Position numbers and translations under genes: made by a program
Notes under the pieces: generated by a model
Databases searched by the model: none
What the model was told of the DNA's origin: nothing
What the model saw: the letters and a program-made list of their open reading frames with translations, nothing else
Shown here: piece by piece, positions 5,809-6,724 of the stretch
How positions within the stretch are numbered: the stretch's first letter is position 1
Layout of the letters: every line of letters begins with the position of its first letter
Source of the DNA: Gammaproteobacteria bacterium
GTDB lineage: Bacteria > Pseudomonadota > Gammaproteobacteria > Natronospirales > REEB76
DNA length: 6,724 nt
Direction: 5' to 3'
Assembly: GCA_027317045.1 (NCBI GenBank)
Contig: DAHVFI010000026.1
Span: forward strand, 1-6,724

Positions 5809-6724
5809 ATGGACTACACGCCATTCGCACTGGACCTCGAGACCCTGCCGGGCGCGGTTCCCGTGCGGTGTGCGGTGGTGAGCGGCGACCAGCTGCGCAG
5901 TGTGTGTACGGCGGTACACGAGTCCGGCGGCTTGCTGCACGCCCTGTGGGGGTGCGATGAACGCGACCGGAAAGGCGGATACACGCTGCGCGTCGCGCTG
6001 CAAGACGCCGCGGGTTTGCTGCTGCTGGAACTCCCCGTGCATACCGCGCAACTCTGCTTTCCCACCCTCGCGGATATCTTCCCGGCCGCGGAGCGCATGC
6101 AGCGCGCCGTCCACGACCTCCTCGGACTACGCGCGCAGGAGGGTGACTCGCATTCCTGGTTGCGGCATGCAAGTTGGCCCGCCGACGGCTTTCCACTGCG
6201 GCGAGATTACGACGACCGTGGTATCCGGGCCACGCAGAACGAGAGTTACCGGTTTGTGCGAGTTACGGGAGATGGAGTACACGAAATCGCAGTGGGTCCG
6301 GTGCATGCCGGTACCATCGAACCCGGCCACTTCCGTTTCTCCGTCGTCGGTGAAAAAATATTGCGGTTGGAAGAGCGCCTGGGGTATGCACATAAAGGCA
6401 TCGAGAAACGCTTTGAAACCCAGCCGCTCATGCAAGGGCAGCGCCTCGCGGCGCGCGTCTCGGGCGACTCCGCCGTAGCCTTCTCCTGGGCCTATTGCAT
6501 GGCACTCGAAGGACTCTGCGGAGTCACACCGCCATCCCGCGCTCTGTGGTTACGGGCTTTGTGCCTGGAGCGGGAGCGCATCGCCAACCATCTCGGCGAC
6601 TTGGGGGCGATCGGCAACGATGCGGGCTTTGCCGTGGGTCTCGCCCAATTCTCGCGCCTCAAGGAAGATCTGCTGCGTGCCAACCAGCGCGCCTTCGGCG
6701 CGCGTTACCTCATGGATGCCCTTG
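5809..6724 (+). CDS. hyfG: HyfG-like large subunit (fused NuoC/NuoD type), partial, lacking the N-terminal Ni-Fe Cys pair
   Basis: The first 305 codons of a gene that runs off the right edge; the frame has no stop. Residues 1 to about 140 form a divergent NuoC-like (30 kDa) domain, with the WLRHASWPADGFPLRRDY segment at its end (117-134). From about 150 the NuoD/NiFe large-subunit-like domain begins: GPVHAG (163-168), EPGHFRF (171-177) and YAHKGIEK (193-200) match the GPxH, PGHFR and HRGxEK elements of HycE/HyfG. The L1 position, where hydrogenases have R-V-CGIC (CxxC), reads R216-V217-S218-G219-D220-S221, so both N-terminal Ni-Fe ligands are missing. Such a protein cannot assemble a standard Ni-Fe site and fits the Ehr (energy-converting hydrogenase-related) group. 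The C-terminal CxxC motif lies outside the window. Start ATG 5809 is 6 bases after hyfF; the Shine-Dalgarno is weak (GGA at 5797-5799). Confidence 0.9.
   Translation, partial: MDYTPFALDLETLPGAVPVRCAVVSGDQLRSVCTAVHESGGLLHALWGCDERDRKGGYTLRVALQDAAGLLLLELPVHTAQLCFPTLADIFPAAERMQRAVHDLLGLRAQEGDSHSWLRHASWPADGFPLRRDYDDRGIRATQNESYRFVRVTGDGVHEIAVGPVHAGTIEPGHFRFSVVGEKILRLEERLGYAHKGIEKRFETQPLMQGQRLAARVSGDSAVAFSWAYCMALEGLCGVTPPSRALWLRALCLERERIANHLGDLGAIGNDAGFAVGLAQFSRLKEDLLRANQRAFGARYLMDAL

Noticed and set aside
6487..6519. Cysteines C230 and C237 in the helix after SGDS as replacement metal ligands
   Set aside because: They lie 9 or more residues past the motif, within or at the end of a helix, spaced seven apart rather than CxxC; nothing indicates metal binding.
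5809..6724. True hydrogenase-4 / formate hydrogenlyase-2 large subunit
   Set aside because: The CGIC Ni-Fe ligand motif is SGDS, hyfD and hyfA are absent, and no formate dehydrogenase gene is seen in the window. The hyf symbols are kept only as homology labels.
1..6724. CRISPR arrays, tRNA or rRNA genes, insertion sequences
   Set aside because: No spaced direct repeats, tRNA-like cloverleaf, rRNA segments or transposase-like frames were seen.

Overview
The window is GC-rich, densely coding, bacterial-type DNA, most consistent with a gamma- or betaproteobacterium. That placement rests on the overall gene style and on the proteobacterial-type Hyf-like operon; it is an inference and I cannot name a genus.

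Layout: (1) Positions 2-334 hold the C-terminal end of a tricorn-type S41 peptidase, closed by a strong intrinsic terminator at 361-387. (2) A 64-residue ribbon-helix-helix (RHH) DNA-binding protein lies on the minus strand (430-624). (3) An AT-rich intergenic island of about 100 bp (625-728) carries two divergent, physically overlapping sigma70-like promoters and an imperfect inverted repeat that touches both. (4) From 729 to the right edge runs one tightly packed plus-strand operon: hyfB, hyfC, hyfE, hyfF and the 5' two-thirds or so of a hyfG-like large subunit. Junctions are a 4-base overlap, or gaps of 4, 1 and 6 bases.

The operon encodes the membrane arm of a complex I-related, hydrogenase-4-like complex: two NuoL/M/N-type antiporter-like subunits (HyfB, HyfF), one NuoH-type subunit (HyfC) and one NuoK-type subunit (HyfE). 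The fused NuoC/NuoD-type large subunit (HyfG) starts the hydrophilic arm. The ion-translocation Glu and Lys residues can be seen in the membrane subunits. The large subunit lacks the N-terminal CxxC pair that would ligate the Ni-Fe centre; the aligned position reads Ser-Gly-Asp-Ser. The hyfD gene found between hyfC and hyfE in E. coli is also absent. Together this fits an energy-converting hydrogenase-related (Ehr) complex rather than a true hydrogenase-4: an ion-pumping respiratory-type machine whose electron donor and acceptor are not established.

The most interesting points are the loss of the Ni-Fe ligands alongside intact-looking proton-path residues, and the compact promoter region shared with a divergent RHH regulator, which suggests (but does not prove) local control of the operon.
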